DNA of 64,000 nt from Saccharum officinarum (lineage: Eukaryota > Streptophyta > Magnoliopsida > Poales > Poaceae). The notes under the pieces are model-generated. The model did no database searches. It had not been told where the DNA came from and saw only the letters and a program-made list of their open reading frames with translations. The stretch covers positions 14,178,214 to 14,242,213 of the forward strand of contig CM036188.1 of the NCBI GenBank assembly GCA_020631735.1, given 5' to 3'. How positions within the stretch are numbered: the stretch's first letter is position 1; every line of letters starts with the position of its first letter. Position numbers and translations under genes: made by a program. Shown piece after piece: positions 1 to 11,930 of the stretch.

Positions 1-202
1 GTGGAGCAAAGTCTACACCCGAAGATCGGAGTTGTTTTTCCGTTGTTTGCACTCTGAGGTTATGTTTATATACTAAGTACGTTATTTATTAAGCATTTGT
101 CTCTTGGTATTACACTTATCTGTGACTATATGTGAGAATTGACTCCTTTATTTTACATATAGTGTATATCTGGTTTCGTCCTTAAAATCGGGTGTGACAA
201 AG

Positions 203-214
203 TGGTATCAGAGC
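203..214 (+). other. Primer-binding site (initiator tRNA-Met type) of A1
   Basis: TGGTATCAGAGC lies 3 bases after the LTR end at 199. This is the standard plant LTR-retrotransposon site complementary to the 3' end of initiator tRNA-Met. It fixes the element orientation as plus. Confidence 0.9.
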
Positions 215-1652
215 AATGCTGACTGTAGGACGCAAGCCTAGTTAGAAATAGGTCGTGTTAAGGTTTTGAAACTGCTATTACAATCCTTGTTCTATAAATC
301 TTGGTATTTTCTTCCATACTGTATCCTTGCCCTTGATATTATCCCCGCCTTGTTGCTTATTTTAAAAGTCCTTGTTCTCATCTTCACTCCTTGAATTGGT
401 ATGCTTTTAGAACCTCATCTTACCATCTTCTTGCGATATCGAAAGAGAAGCATTAGGATCTTTTTCCTTTATACGAAGAAAACGATAGCATCGCAAGTGG
501 AGTCATTGTTGAGTTGTGCTCCTATATTGCCTTGTCGGATTGTCTTTATGTCTATGCTTGTATTGGATCTTTGTAATGATTACAATGAATTTGTGGATCC
601 TACAATTTTATTTAGATATAGGCTTAAGATATAAGGATTAGTGAATAGGTAGATGGGTTGGTTTATTTTGATTCTCTACATCCTATCCTTTTAGAGCAGT
701 CTGTCTCATTTGGCTTATACATCTGTCTTTCAACAACCATAAATCATGAGAAAATTCTGGACAACATTAGGCTTCGAGATCTTTACCTAGCCGCAAGAAT
801 CACCCTCATAGCTATTTTGGTTTGGGAGATACAAAAATCACAAGACGATTCAACTGTGCTGTCTAAAAATTGGAACAGAATCTGTTATGTACTGTTTTCG
901 ACCAAGTCATCTACAGAATTTGGAAAAGTGTTCTATAAGAAAGTTTCAGAAAATTTCATAAGCTTTCCAACGGTATAAGGTGGAACTTCATTGGAATTAC
1001 AAAACGAGAGTTGTAGCAGTTTTACCGCGTTGCTGATTTTCTGCTCGCGAGGAACTTCAGATTTCTTGTTTCTACCTATGTACAAAAGAATCATTAGGAT
1101 AATAGAATGTATGGATGCTAGTTATCTCATCTAGCAAAATATTCAAGCTACCTTATTTGGTGTCCCTTATTTTAAGGGGGGTAGCCAATGTAAAGAAGGT
1201 TTATTAAGATTTAATTCTTTATTTGGAAGTATTGGTTAGTCTCCATGATTGAGTTGCCACTCTCAAGCAAAAATGTCCTGTGTACAAAGTTGATAATTTT
1301 AGATCCATGGAGGCGAGAGTTGTCCCTTTAGATAGCTCATGATTATGATCATCTATGCTTGCTCGTGTTGCTGATGTTGGTCACTTGATAACAGGAAGTG
1401 TAGTATCCCATGACTCAGGAGCCCTATATGACGTCTCGCACTGAGATATGGGAAAAGGCTGATGTTTCTGTCATTGAAGGATGTTATGGGTATGATGAAG
1501 CTGAGCACTATCAAAACAACAATGTTGAAGAGAAAGTGGGAAGTGAACTGAGTTAGAATCCACAACGACGAAAGCGAAAAAGGAAAGCCCATAAGAAGCC
1601 TGCTCAAGGAAGCAAAGCACAGCGAAACTATGTCAATGGAAGACTGAGCAAC
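215..1652 (+). other. Non-coding internal leader of A1
   Basis: No long coding frame with recognisable homology is seen. Around 905-985 the sequence matches, as reverse complement, part of the internal region of element B (near 6120-6200 and 7280-7360), which shows that A and B share non-coding internal sequence. A purine run TTTTAAGGGGGGTAG near 1170-1184 resembles the true polypurine tract at 2341-2354. Confidence 0.6.
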
Positions 1653-2195
1653 GTGAATATGGATAACATTCATAGAGCTACCAAAGCAGTGGGTGGTTAT
1701 ATTCAAGTAAGCTCAGTACAAGTTTTTGCTCTATTTGACCCTAGTGCTTCGCATTCTTTCATTTCCGCCGACATGGTAGAGACGTGCAAGATGGTGAAGT
1801 GTCCAACGAGGAGGCCTTTGCTAGTTCAAACTCCAGTGAGAGAAATACAGGCAGATCAGATATGCCCAAACGTCAGTCTTGTCATAAACAAGGAAAACTT
1901 CACCGTAACCCTCATTGTGTTAGAGTCACTTAATATCCCCGTGGTTCTTGGTAATGGATGGTTGTGTGCGCAGAAAGGAGTGATTCATGGTACTCGGTGC
2001 ACAATGCTCTTAACAACACCATCAGAGAAAAGAATTGAGTATCAAGGTGGTCGACCCTCACCTAAGGAAGACGAGAATGACCAATTAGAAGATAGGTACA
2101 CCGAGGATAGCAAAGTGGACCATGAGTTTACAGAAGTTAGAGTAGAGGAACAAACGACTTTGGAGGAGCTCAATAGGAGAGATGATCATATTTAG
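1653..2195 (+). pseudogene. Retrotransposon aspartic-protease-like ORF (180 codons) in A1
   Basis: The frame resembles the retropepsin-like segment of plant Gypsy polyproteins. A segment reading LFDPSASHSFIS sits where family members usually have LFDSGASHSFIS, followed by the PLLV block, the CPNVSLVI strand and a VVLGNGWL block where VILGMDWL is usual. The catalytic D-S/T-G is replaced by D-P-S and the second conserved aspartate block is altered, so protease activity is unlikely. The ORF is open from an ATG and ends with TAG before the polypurine tract. No gag zinc knuckle or downstream pol domains are present. The A2 copy keeps the same length with only about three amino-acid differences. 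Calling it a decayed protease is fairly secure; whether the product still has a role is unknown. Confidence 0.72.
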
Positions 2196-2340
2196 GCAGA
2201 TTAGTCAATTGGGATCTGAGAAACTGCCTCATGACTCTCAACGAAAGATGTAATTTGGAAAATGAGGATCGAATAAAGACAGAGTGTCATGTCATTATCT
2301 CTACGATCACAGTCATACGAATCTCGAGGACGAGATTCCT

Positions 2341-2354
2341 CTTTAGGGGGGTAG
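2341..2354 (+). other. Polypurine tract of A1
   Basis: CTTTAGGGGGGTAG lies directly upstream of the 3' LTR start at 2358, the expected place for plus-strand DNA priming. It follows a GGACGAGATTCCT segment that is also present beside the B-family polypurine tract. Confidence 0.8.
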
Positions 2355-2357
2355 AAT

Positions 2358-4744
2358 TGTAACATCCTAAATTTTGTTTTGTTTCAAAATAGTGGAAATT
2401 GATTTATTTATGTATTTGAGTGTGCATTCAAATATAGGGGATAATAATTTTTTGTGAAATTAAAATTTATCATAAGGTTAGCAACTCCTTGATGCACTCA
2501 TGCTGCTGCATTTTATTGTGATGAGTGGTTTTTGTTAAATAGTTCAAAGGATTTGAAAATCATTTGGAAATGTGCTTTGAAAATCAACTCAGAAAAGAAA
2601 AATGAAATAATTCTTTCCCGCCTTTACTTCCCTGTTTTCGGCCTAGTGGCCCAGCTCGTCCCAGCCGGCCCGCTCTCCCCCTCGCGCTCTCTCTTGGGCC
2701 GCGGCCCAGCCGAGTCGGCCTGCTGCTGCCGCGCCCGTTCTCCCCCTTGAGCTGCTGACACGCCGGGCCCATCTGTCGGCGCCCTCCTCTACCTCCAGCC
2801 GCTTCCTCCGGTTCTCTCGGTCAAGGCAACCGCCATTGCAACCGCCATTTTTCCACCCGTGCCCACGCTCCAGGTCGTGGGAGCGTCCTCCCCGCTCCCT
2901 AGCCCCTATATAGGTGAGCCGCGCCCGTCGCTACTCCCTCCGACTTCTCGCTCTGGATTTCCCCTCGCGCGCGCGTACAGTGACAGCAAAACCGCCGCCG
3001 TCCGCTCCTCCGCGTCGCCTTCGCCTCCGAGCCTCCCCGTCTGCAATTTGCCGCTCGGTGAGCTTCCCCGTGCTTACCTCCCTCTCCTTGCACCTCCATT
3101 TCTGTAATTTGTGGTCTCTAGGGCTGCTCCGCGAGCTCCGGCGAGCCTTCCACCGCCGGCCATGGGGGTGCCCTTGGGCTATCTCTGGCCGTGTTTTGCC
3201 CCGTGACAGACTCGCCATCTCCCCCGCTCTCTTCCGGTGCTCTCGGCTTGGCGAGAGAGAAGTAGCGCCCTAGCCGCCTTCTCCGACGAGCTGCACACCG
3301 CCGGCCATGGAGCACCGCCGCGGGCTCATCTTCTCCAGCGGGCTGCGCCGCCCTCCTCTCCTCCATTCAATCCGAGCCGCTCATCGCAAGATCAACGGCT
3401 CAGAGAGCTCAATACCCTTTGGGGTCCATTTTTTGTTAAAGAAACCCCCCGCTTTCATCTATTTGAACCTGCCGTCCTTGGCGTACTCCGGAGTGCGCGT
3501 TCTTTTTCGGAAAGTGTAGTTTCTTCGGTATATTATGAAAAATACGCTTTCAGATTAATTACAGAATTGCCACTGCAGTAAAACATTTTATAAAAACGTC
3601 GTTTTAGCTCTGATTCGACCCGTTCAACTTGCGTTAGGTTCGTAATTTCATAATCTACGCATTAGTGCTACTGTTAGACCTGTTAAAAGTTTTTGAATTT
3701 CTCGATTAAGTCTAGTTTAATAGCTAGCTTTTGAAACCCTAAATAATTCGCAACTTTTGTGTTTTAGCTCCGATTTTGTGATCTTCGCGTTGACGTGACC
3801 ATAGCAAGGCGTAGAATACTTTCATAAACTTTTTATCTTGTTTTATACTGCTGGTGTACTGTTCTAATTATAGGTTGTTTGCTATGTATGAATGCTCCTG
3901 AAATGTGTATGTTGCCGTGTTGGTCGAGTCAGACGGTGAGGAGTACGTTGGGAGCCAGGAGTACTTCGAAGACCAGCAGGACCAGCAGGAGTGTGCAAAC
4001 TAAGGCAAGTATAGTTTGGGTATTCTTTCTGTGACCATGATCTTATGACTTAATAATGTAAGAGCTATGATGGTTGAGAAATGACTTTTTAGCAACATAA
4101 GATCTTGTCTGTACGTGAACCTCCGGGATTTACAATACAACTGTGAGGCTATATGGCTTTGGCTTTAGCTCGGTATGAGGACCTTTTCTAGCTTGTTAGA
4201 GGTTACCCTTGTGGCGCAAATGGGGAAAAACAAACTGTGGATCCCTGGGACTGGTTGTATCACACAGACTGATTTTGAAAACCTAGCGGCCCTAACTTGT
4301 TAGACGAACCTTTGAAAGGCTTCATAGTGAACCCTGCCGACCTTCCTTAGAAGTGGGTCAAGAGGTTAGCTACCTCGGGCGAAAGGGTAAAATCACGACT
4401 CACAGTGAAAGTGTACACCTCTGCGCATATTTAATAAAGCTACTAGCCGTGCTCAGGACACGAGCGCCTTGGAGACATCTACATTAAAGATGATGATTCT
4501 TGTTTTGTTAAGATGCTCATTTACTTATCGATTATACTTTATATTGATTATGTTACATTAATGAGTTTTATGGGATCTATACTTGCTATGCTTGCGGAGT
4601 TCGACATGGACTCACTCTTGCTATTTCCCACACCTCAGGATAGTCTCTGGAGTTGTAGACTTGTGATCAACCAGTCAGTTTTTCCTGTGAAGCAAAGTCT
4701 ACACCCGAAGATCGGAGTTGTTTTTCCGTTGTTTGCACTCTGAG
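2358..4744 (+). repeat. 3' LTR of A1, truncated by gap
   Basis: It begins TGTAACATCC and matches the A2 LTRs. The U3-like part contains a GC-rich block (2640-3400) with a TATATA box; the rest is AT-richer and carries short GACCAGCAG repeats near 3968-3990. The terminal part equivalent to 59542-59692 is missing because of the gap. Small ORFs on both strands in this block are repeated in every copy and show no protein family, so they are not called as genes. Confidence 0.88.
2907..2912 (+). promoter_or_regulatory. Putative LTR TATA box (A1 3' LTR)
   Basis: TATATA within CCCCTATATAGGTGAG sits at the end of a GC-rich promoter-like block and is preserved in all three A LTR copies. It probably marks the U3/R boundary, an inference from position. 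Confidence 0.5.
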
Positions 4745-4844
4745 NNNNNNNNNNNNNNNNNNNNNNNNNNNNNNNNNNNNNNNNNNNNNNNNNNNNNNNN
4801 NNNNNNNNNNNNNNNNNNNNNNNNNNNNNNNNNNNNNNNNNNNN
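4745..4844. other. Assembly gap (100 N)
   Basis: A run of exactly 100 N between an A-type LTR on the left and a B-type LTR on the right. The round length suggests a gap of unknown true size. Confidence 0.99.
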
Positions 4845-5086
4845 TGAAACAGTGATAGATTCGCACAAACGGATATACCACGGTGTAGAGAACGACGAGG
4901 GCTGCCTTTTGGTGGTGGTGGTGGCTGGCGCCGGGACGCGACGGTTTGGCCGGAAAAGCTTGTCGGAGAGTTTGCCGGAACGCAAGCTGTAAATGCAGAA
5001 CTTCGCAAGAGGTGGAGGGAGCTACGAGCGGCGGCTCGCGAAAAGGGTTGTACTTCTGAAACCAGGGCGTCGAGGACTACGCCGAC

Positions 5087-5095
5087 ATATATATA
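5087..5095 (-). promoter_or_regulatory. Putative LTR TATA box (B1, left LTR)
   Basis: An alternating ATATATATA run lies in the region equivalent to U3 of the minus-strand LTR and is repeated at 10099-10107 and 44631-44639. It is the best promoter candidate in this LTR type. Confidence 0.4.
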
Positions 5096-5613
5096 GTCGT
5101 AGGGTTTGGAAACTTTTTGGATTTTCTTAATTTCGAGATTATTTTAATTCCATGAATAAAATAATTCTAGAAAATCTAAAATTACCTTTTTGGCCGTGAA
5201 AATAGCCCGGAGCTCAGAAAAATCACGGGAAAAATCCTGGACACTCTTGGAAAGATAAGTAACTCAACTAAATAGGTTTGGACTCATGAAAAGATTGATG
5301 AAGAGATCAAGGAAAAAAATTAAGCTCACGAAAATTGAAAATTTAAATCTAGAAAATGCCAAAAAGTTTTCCGATGAGAAGTAAACGTCGTCCTATGGTA
5401 TTTTGAAAATAATAGCACTCACCAACACCAAATACAAGCATCACACAAACACCACATTATCAAATTAATATGAAAAAATTGAAAACCAAAATTTTCTATA
5501 TTTAAATTAGTAGCAACTTAACTTATCTAATAAATTTATTCAAATATTGAAATTATTTATTTTATTTAGTGTTTTTCATGCACAACCCAAAATAGGAAAT
5601 TTTGGGTGTGACA

Positions 5614-8042
5614 ATTCTACCCCACTTAACAGGAATCTCGTCCCGAGATTTGGAGAGACCAAGGAGGAAGATAAAGTTGATCTGCAATTCTTCACTCTTC
5701 CAGGATCAACTCTTATCCAACGATGATGCCACAAGCTCAAAACCCACTTTGTAAAGGTATCCCTTAGGCCCTTACGATCCTTGTAGATGATTCCAATAGG
5801 TTACCAACACTGAGAAAAGATACTTGCGCTCGATAGTGACTTTACAACCATGTAAATAGCAGATGCTTCTAGATGACGAAACAGAACATATAAAACCTTC
5901 ATCTTGTATCGTTTTTAGTTCGACAACCCATCTTAAGAAGAGATCAACTAGAGAACACCAAAGGATAACTTGCATTTGTTTCTGAGTGATGACTATCGTC
6001 ATGTCCTTCTGGCATCCCAAAGAGATTCATGAGCATATGCAAGAACAAGTAATCCTGCACTTCCTCGCGAGCAGAAAAATAGCAGTGTAGAAATACAGTT
6101 ATAACTCAAGTTCTACGAATCCGATGATATTGTATCTTATACCGTTGGAAAGCTTATCAAATTTACTACAACTTTATTATAGAACACTTCTCTAGATTCT
6201 GCACTTAAGGTAGTCGAAAACTGTGCACAACAGAAACTATTCTAGGTTGCGAACAGCACAGATGCGTCGCCTTGTGATTTTCATAAATCCCAAACCATAA
6301 TAACTATCAGGGTGGTTCTTACGGTCAGAGAAAAATATTGAAGTCTATTGTTGTCCAGAATTTATCTATGATTTTTTAGCATCCAAAAATAGAGATATAA
6401 GCTAAGGAAGACAGACTGCTCTAAAAAGACAGGATAAGATAAAAATGAGATTCAGAAAGATTAGAGAGATAGATAACACTAATCTTCAAGTCTTCATGCT
6501 TCTTTGCTTTGTGTTGATGAAATATAAGACATGGATCGAGTATAGCCAAAAGATGACAAGAAAGATAAAGTTTGATCTTTAGTTCTTCGTACCTCGTCGC
6601 TTGAGATTAATGATGGTAGCGGACACTACCCCACTTAACAAAGATTTTGTTCCACCTGGCAATGTCATTGAAGGCAACACTTTCTTTAAGGCTGGCTGCT
6701 AATGATAAGTCCTTCACTTAAAACTTACTAAACATACTTGATATGGGGGTGATGTCATCTAAGTTTTCATGAAACTAACTATAGACTTCCAACATCTCCT
6801 TCCTATGTCGTCCATGCTAACTTGTATAGAGTATGTTGAATTGAATGTTGAACTCCCAACTGATGACAGCTTGAAGTGAAGACTAGTCCTGACAAATACC
6901 CGAGCTTCTTGTAGACGATCCAACAAAGCACTGATCCCAAGCAAACAACACTAGCACATGAGTAGACTTCCAATCATAGAGATAACCACTTCTTCCAAGT
7001 GAAGCACTAGGACATACGAAACCTTCATCTTGCAACACTCACAACTTTGCTACCCCCTTAAGAAAAAGAAACTAGGGGACACCAAAGTAACTTGCATCTC
7101 CTTTTATACTAGATAACCATAATCATCTCTAATGTAAGATTCCAAGGAAAATCAATGAGATTCAAAGATATCCAATGATATATTCACTTATACAAGATAA
7201 GGAAGTAATGCAGAAAATTTCTGGGCGAATTCCAATTTTAACAGTTCAGTAAATCTGGCATAACTCGAGCTACAAAGATCCAAATGAAGTGATCTTTACA
7301 TGGTTGGAAAGCTTATGAAATTATCTACAACTTTTATTAATAACACTTTTCTAGGTTCTGTCATTAAATTAATCAAAAACAGAGCTTAGCCAAAACTATT
7401 CTAGAATTCCAGACTGTGCAGTAACCTCAACTTAGAACAGGTATATCTCTTAGCTCAAAATAGATAAAAAGATAATTCCAGTGGATTTGGAAAGATACAG
7501 AAGTCTAGTTATTCCCAGTAAAATTTCATAAATTTGTCATGTCCATATCTTGAGATATAATAGAAACATTGCAGATTGCTATAGAAATTAGCATGCGGAG
7601 TATTACGTAAAACCTACCCCACTTAACATGGATCGAGCTACTCCTCAAGACTTATACCTTCCAAGCCACCTTTGAAACACGAGAACAAGGCAACACACAA
7701 GCAACACATCAAGAAAAAACAAGCACATATCACATCATCGGTACTACACGTGCTTCTTCAACAATGGTGGTCATCCTAAGGGAAGAGTATGGATGATGAA
7801 AAGCCATCGAACTTTTAAACAAGGTAAGATCAGAAAACTTTTGGAAAAAACAACACAAATCAAAAACCAAGGAAGTAAGAAATAATAGCTCAAAGGAAGC
7901 TATCACGGAAGGGATACAACAGGACAAGGAAGAGGAAATAGTCAAACTCAATCAGTCAAGGGATGACCAAAAATAGTTTTATAGTAAAATAAGTTTTAGA
8001 ATACGTCCAGTGCTACTTGGCATACGTCCTACAGTCAACACC
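5614..8042 (-). repeat. Internal region of B1 built from about 1-kb diverged tandem units
   Basis: The 14-mer CTACCCCACTTAAC occurs at 5617, 6626 and 7614, spaced 1009 and 988 bases. Between these marks the same landmarks recur: AAACCTTCATCTTG near 5895 and 7020, AACTTGCAT near 5967 and 7088, and TTGGAAAGCTTAT near 6145 and 7300. The region therefore looks like tandemly duplicated non-coding sequence. No protein family is recognisable. Confidence 0.65.
5617..5630 (-). other. Polypurine tract of B1
   Basis: The plus strand reads CTACCCCACTTAAC, that is GTTAAGTGGGGTAG in element sense, next to the LTR edge at 5613. Exact copies of this 14-mer recur at 6626-6639 and 7614-7627 inside the element. 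Confidence 0.78.
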
Positions 8043-8054
8043 GCTCTGATACCA
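8043..8054 (-). other. Primer-binding site of B1
   Basis: GCTCTGATACCA is the reverse complement of TGGTATCAGAGC and lies 3 bases from the LTR boundary at 8058. It sets the element orientation as minus. Confidence 0.9.
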
Positions 8055-8057
8055 CTC

Positions 8058-10626
8058 TGACACACCCGGTTTTCTAAAGGACAAAACTGGGTCAGCCATA
8101 TGTGTGCCCAGAAAGTCCACACATATACCAGAATGAAAGAGTATCAGAAACAATGTTATTATATAACGTACACATAGCTATATTAAACACTTACATCAGA
8201 GTATCGCGGAATGGTGACTAAACTTCAGGCTCCATTCTTCTCAGGGACGGCTGACTGGTGGCTCCGTATGCCAAACAGTTCTAAAAGACTTCTGGAAACT
8301 CCACTACCTCTTAATCCTTCTTCTGAATAGCACCTTACTACACACTGAAGTGTGGGGAAATAACAAGAGTGAGTCCATGCGAACTCAACAAATATATCAT
8401 GGGGTTCATGAGGCTCAAAAAGGCTAGACACTGTTTGACTGCATTTAGCTTTTAGTCATCATATAATTAGCAATTGAGTAGCATCAAGGTAATCTAAATC
8501 CCATTAATGAATCAATGATCAATTGTAATAAGGATAATGAATAGCATTAACATGAGCATAATAATAATCAACAGTAATTAAGCATGATATAACAATGGTG
8601 ATCATCTATCTGTAAATGTTCCAATGCCGCTCGTATCCGTGAGCACGGCTAGTATACCAGTTTTTAACTCTGCGCAAAGGTGTACACTTTCACTGTGAGT
8701 CATAACTTCCAAATGCATGGGTTCGCGACTCCCCAAAACACCAGAAATCATATAAAGTCACTTAAAGGTTCGTCTAACAAGTTAGGGCCATTAGATTCAC
8801 TCGGCAGACAGATGTAGGAACCCCTTTTTAAATGGCACACTTCCTTCTTGTCTATACTCATTGACTAGAGGCTGTCCTACACCCAACGTGGCAAGTCATT
8901 CTTACGCCATTTAAGGTAAACACTAACAAGCTAGAAAAGGTCCTTTAAGCAACTAAAGCTAGAGCCATATAGCCCTCACAGCTGTATTGTATGTTCCAGA
9001 TGATCACGTACAGATAAATCCTTATGGAGAGAAACCAGAGCATCAAAATAACCCACATGATCTAGCCCCCATTTCAACAGTAATAAAATCATCTTAATGG
9101 TTGATTGCTTAATCCATTAATCAAAATTACAAGATCATTGTTCATGATTAAGTACTAGCAATAACTACCCAAATACATCCCTAAGGTTGACAAGGAATCA
9201 AAATAACAATCACTAAGTTATAATCTCTAAATTGTCAAGGTAAACACATACATATGATATTGATTATTGTGAATAGGTAACAAGGATAGTCCCATGTTAT
9301 AGTTGCTTGATCAAAGCTTTCATGTTGATAATGCTGGTCTGGCTCAAAATAATACTCCTGATCATCAAGAAACTGCTCATCGTCTATACTCGATCATCAA
9401 GCATCAACACACAATCATCCGAGCAATCATACACGAAGCAAACAAAGAGACATAATTAAAACTGTTCACCAACAGTAGCAAAATAGTATAAAAAGTTTGT
9501 AAAACTCTTCTACACGTTACTACGATCACACAGACGTAAAGATCACGAAATTCGGATTTAAAACGTGAAAGTTATGAATTTTCTAAGATTTCCTATAGAT
9601 AAATAATTACTATAATATAAACTTGAAAATTAAATTTTCCAAACCTACTGTACAGCTACACTAACATGTAGAGCTCGCAAATACGAACCTAACGCAACTT
9701 GAACGGGTCAAATCGGAGTTAAAACGGAGATTTTATGATCAAAACAAGTTTAGTGGCAAAACTGTAAATAGTATCATCTTTTGTCTTGGGTTTGGAGGAG
9801 CTCCGGTCAGCCATGGTGAAACCTCGCCGGAGAGAAGTAAGATGAGATGAGAACTTAATGAAACAGCGATGGATTCGCGCAAACGGATATACCACGGTGT
9901 AGAGAATGACGAGGGCTGCCTCTTGGTGGTGGTGGCTGGCGTCGGGAAGCGACGGTTTGGCCGGAAAAGCTTGTCGGAGAGTTCGCCGGAACGCAAGCTG
10001 TAAATGCAGAACTTCGGCGAGAGGTGGAGGGAGCTACGAGCGGCGGCTCGCGAAAAGGGTTATACTTCTGAAACCAGGGCGTCGAGGACTACGCCGGCAT
10101 ATATATAGTCGTAGGGTTTGGAAACTTTTCGGATTTTCTTAATTTCGAGATTATTTTAATTCCGCGAATAAAATAATTCCAGAAAATCTAAAATTACCTT
10201 TTTGGCCGTGAAAAATAGCCCGGAGCTCAGAAAAATCACGGAAAAAATCCTGGACACTCTTGGAAAGATAAGGAACTCAACTAAATAGGTTTGGACTCAT
10301 GAAAAGATTGATGAAGAGATCAAGAAAAAAGATTAAGCTCACAAAAATTGAAAATTTAAATCCAGAAAATGCCAAAATTTTTTCCGATGAGAAGTAAACG
10401 TCGTCCTATGGTATTTTGAAAATAATAGCACTCACCAACACCAAAGACAAGCATCACACAAACACCACATTATCAAATTAATATGAAAAAGTTGAAAACC
10501 AAAATTTTCTATATTTAAATTAGCAGCAACTTAACTTATCTAATAAATTTATTCAAATATTGAAATTATTTATTTTATTTAGTGTTTTTCATGCACAACC
10601 CAAAATAGAAAATTTTGTGTGTGACA
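8058..10626 (-). repeat. 5' LTR of B1 (complete, 2569 bp)
   Basis: The plus strand runs from TGACACACCC at 8058 to GTGTGTGACA at 10626. It differs at many sites from the other LTR of the same insertion (for example around 9780-9900 against 44310-44430), so the insertion is not recent. Blocks such as AAAGGTTCGTCTAACAAG and GAGCACGGCTAGTATA are shared, inverted, with the A LTR. Confidence 0.88.
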
Positions 10627-10631
10627 TATAC
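10627..10631. other. Right target-site duplication of the B insertion (TATAC)
   Basis: TATAC directly follows the B1 LTR and also directly precedes the B2 LTR (42590-42594). The two halves of one duplication thus sit at the outer ends of two element copies about 32 kb apart. Confidence 0.65.
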
Positions 10632-11689
10632 TTTTAGTCGTAGGTTGTTATTACAAAAGGACTATTTCAAATAAAGGATTTTATTACAAATATAATAATA
10701 TAGCATGACAATAAAATTTGTAGGTTGTTATTTAAATAAGTTTATACATCTTGACTTAAACATAATGTCAAATCAATATTGGTAATTTAATTTTAGGCTC
10801 TATATTTATAAAAAATACTACTATAAATACAAAACTTTAATATAACAAATCCAACATCTGAGTGCTGCAATGCAAGCTAAAATGGCTATATAGACCATTG
10901 TAATAACTAAGAAGCTAACACCTTTTCTAAAATAAATTAAAAGAAAATTATAAACAAAAGATACAATAAGATTTAGTGGTCTAACTTAACATGTACTTAA
11001 AAATGCAACAACTATATTAAAAGTTGAAAGCTAAAATATTGATTTATGATGTTATAGAAAGAGATGCAACAAGAACTTATATAACATAATTTACATTTCA
11101 ACCATTCATAATAATAGCCATTAGGATCTATCCTATTTTTGAATAATCGCCGACATCTGACATTGTGTAAAATAGTTAATGAACCCCATAAATCTATATT
11201 TAAATTATCCACTACTAAAAACATGATCTAAATGGAACCTAAATATAAATCTAATTATCCACCTGCTATTATGATAGATAATCTATCATAACCGCTAAAA
11301 TGTACATCTAAATTACTATTTTTCATTATTTTAAAGACTAAAAGATCCCCTCAAATCTACATCTAAGTTAACATCTTATATTACAACAAGTACTTAAATT
11401 ACCATAAAGCACATATATGTTTATATACTAACAAATTATATTAAAAATAATATTAATTTATTAGAATTTTATTGAAGTAAATGTATATGTTATACCATGA
11501 TATATATCAAGTACACATGCATGCTTGAACAATAATATATGTTCTATTTTAGCAACCATGAAAAATATTTTCTTCACAACTTATATACTAATGATACTAA
11601 CAAATTATTTTAAAATACATTACTAACAATGACATATAATTTATATATTTTTTGCATTAGATATTTTACTCTTTTTTTCCAAATTATAT
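10632..11689. other. AT-rich intergenic DNA
   Basis: Strongly AT-rich sequence with no supported gene. Scattered short repeats such as TAATTATCCAC and ATCTAAATTA variants suggest old transposon debris, but no family could be assigned. Confidence 0.5.
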
Positions 11690-11815
11690 ATTGTTCGTTC
11701 TTTTCTAGATACATAGTATATGTATCTAGAAATAGTGTATATCTAAATGTATAGCAAAAGCTTACATAGAAAAGTCCGAACAACTAATAACTTAGAATGG
11801 AAGGTATATATTTTA
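11690..11815. repeat. Stowaway-like MITE fragment
   Basis: A segment with TTTTCTAGATACATAGTATA, then ACATAGAAAAGTCCGAA and ACTTAGAATGGAAGG, resembles the 3' half of a common grass Stowaway family. A similar piece lies at 38905-38989. Terminal repeats are incomplete. Confidence 0.4.
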
Positions 11816-11930
11816 ACGAAAATATTATCTAGATGGGTAGTATAACCATTACTGCACATATAATTTCTTAATAAATAAATTTAAACACATCTTGAGAGGC
11901 GGGGTAGTGCGAACCATATGTGTCTATGGT

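Larger units (their letters stand above)
1..4744 (+). mobile_element. Non-autonomous Gypsy-like LTR element A1 (both ends incomplete)
   Basis: The order is the end of a 5' LTR (1-199), a 2.16-kb internal region (200-2357) and a 3' LTR (2358-4744) that runs into a gap. The LTR starts TGTAACATCC and ends GGGTGTGACA, a TG...CA pair. A primer site matching initiator tRNA-Met follows the 5' LTR and a polypurine tract precedes the 3' LTR. No reverse transcriptase, RNase H or integrase is present, only a 180-codon protease-like frame, so mobilisation would need a partner. The region is collinear with 59494 to the window end and shares LTR-specific variants with it, so A1 and A2 look like copies of one insertion. 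Gypsy assignment rests on the protease-like frame and LTR style and is an inference. Confidence 0.88.
4845..10626 (-). mobile_element. Non-coding LTR element B1 (minus strand, left end lost in gap)
   Basis: On the plus strand the order is partial 3' LTR (4845-5613), internal region (5614-8057) and 5' LTR (8058-10626, 2569 bp). In element sense the LTR starts TGTCACACCC and ends CCGGGTGTCA. The primer site is at 8043-8054 and the polypurine tract is at 5617-5630. No frame resembling gag or pol is present on either strand, so this is a fully non-autonomous element. Its LTR and internal sequences are related to element A. The right flank TATAC (10627-10631) is its target-site duplication. The stretch 4845-9220 is nearly identical to 44392-48761, including LTR-specific variants, so B1 and B2 derive from one insertion. 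Confidence 0.88.

Noticed and set aside
203..214. Possible tRNA fragment
   Set aside because: The 12 bases fit a primer-binding site by position and orientation; no tRNA cloverleaf surrounds them.
2584..3581. Several small ORFs in the GC-rich part of the A LTR
   Set aside because: They recur in every A LTR with frame-shifting differences and no family match; the GC-rich U3-like block leaves frames open by chance.
4635..5008. Minus-strand ORFs spanning the N run
   Set aside because: The frame crosses unknown sequence and joins two different LTRs. The same short frame recurs at 9739-9996 and 44314-44552 in LTR DNA with no recognisable family.
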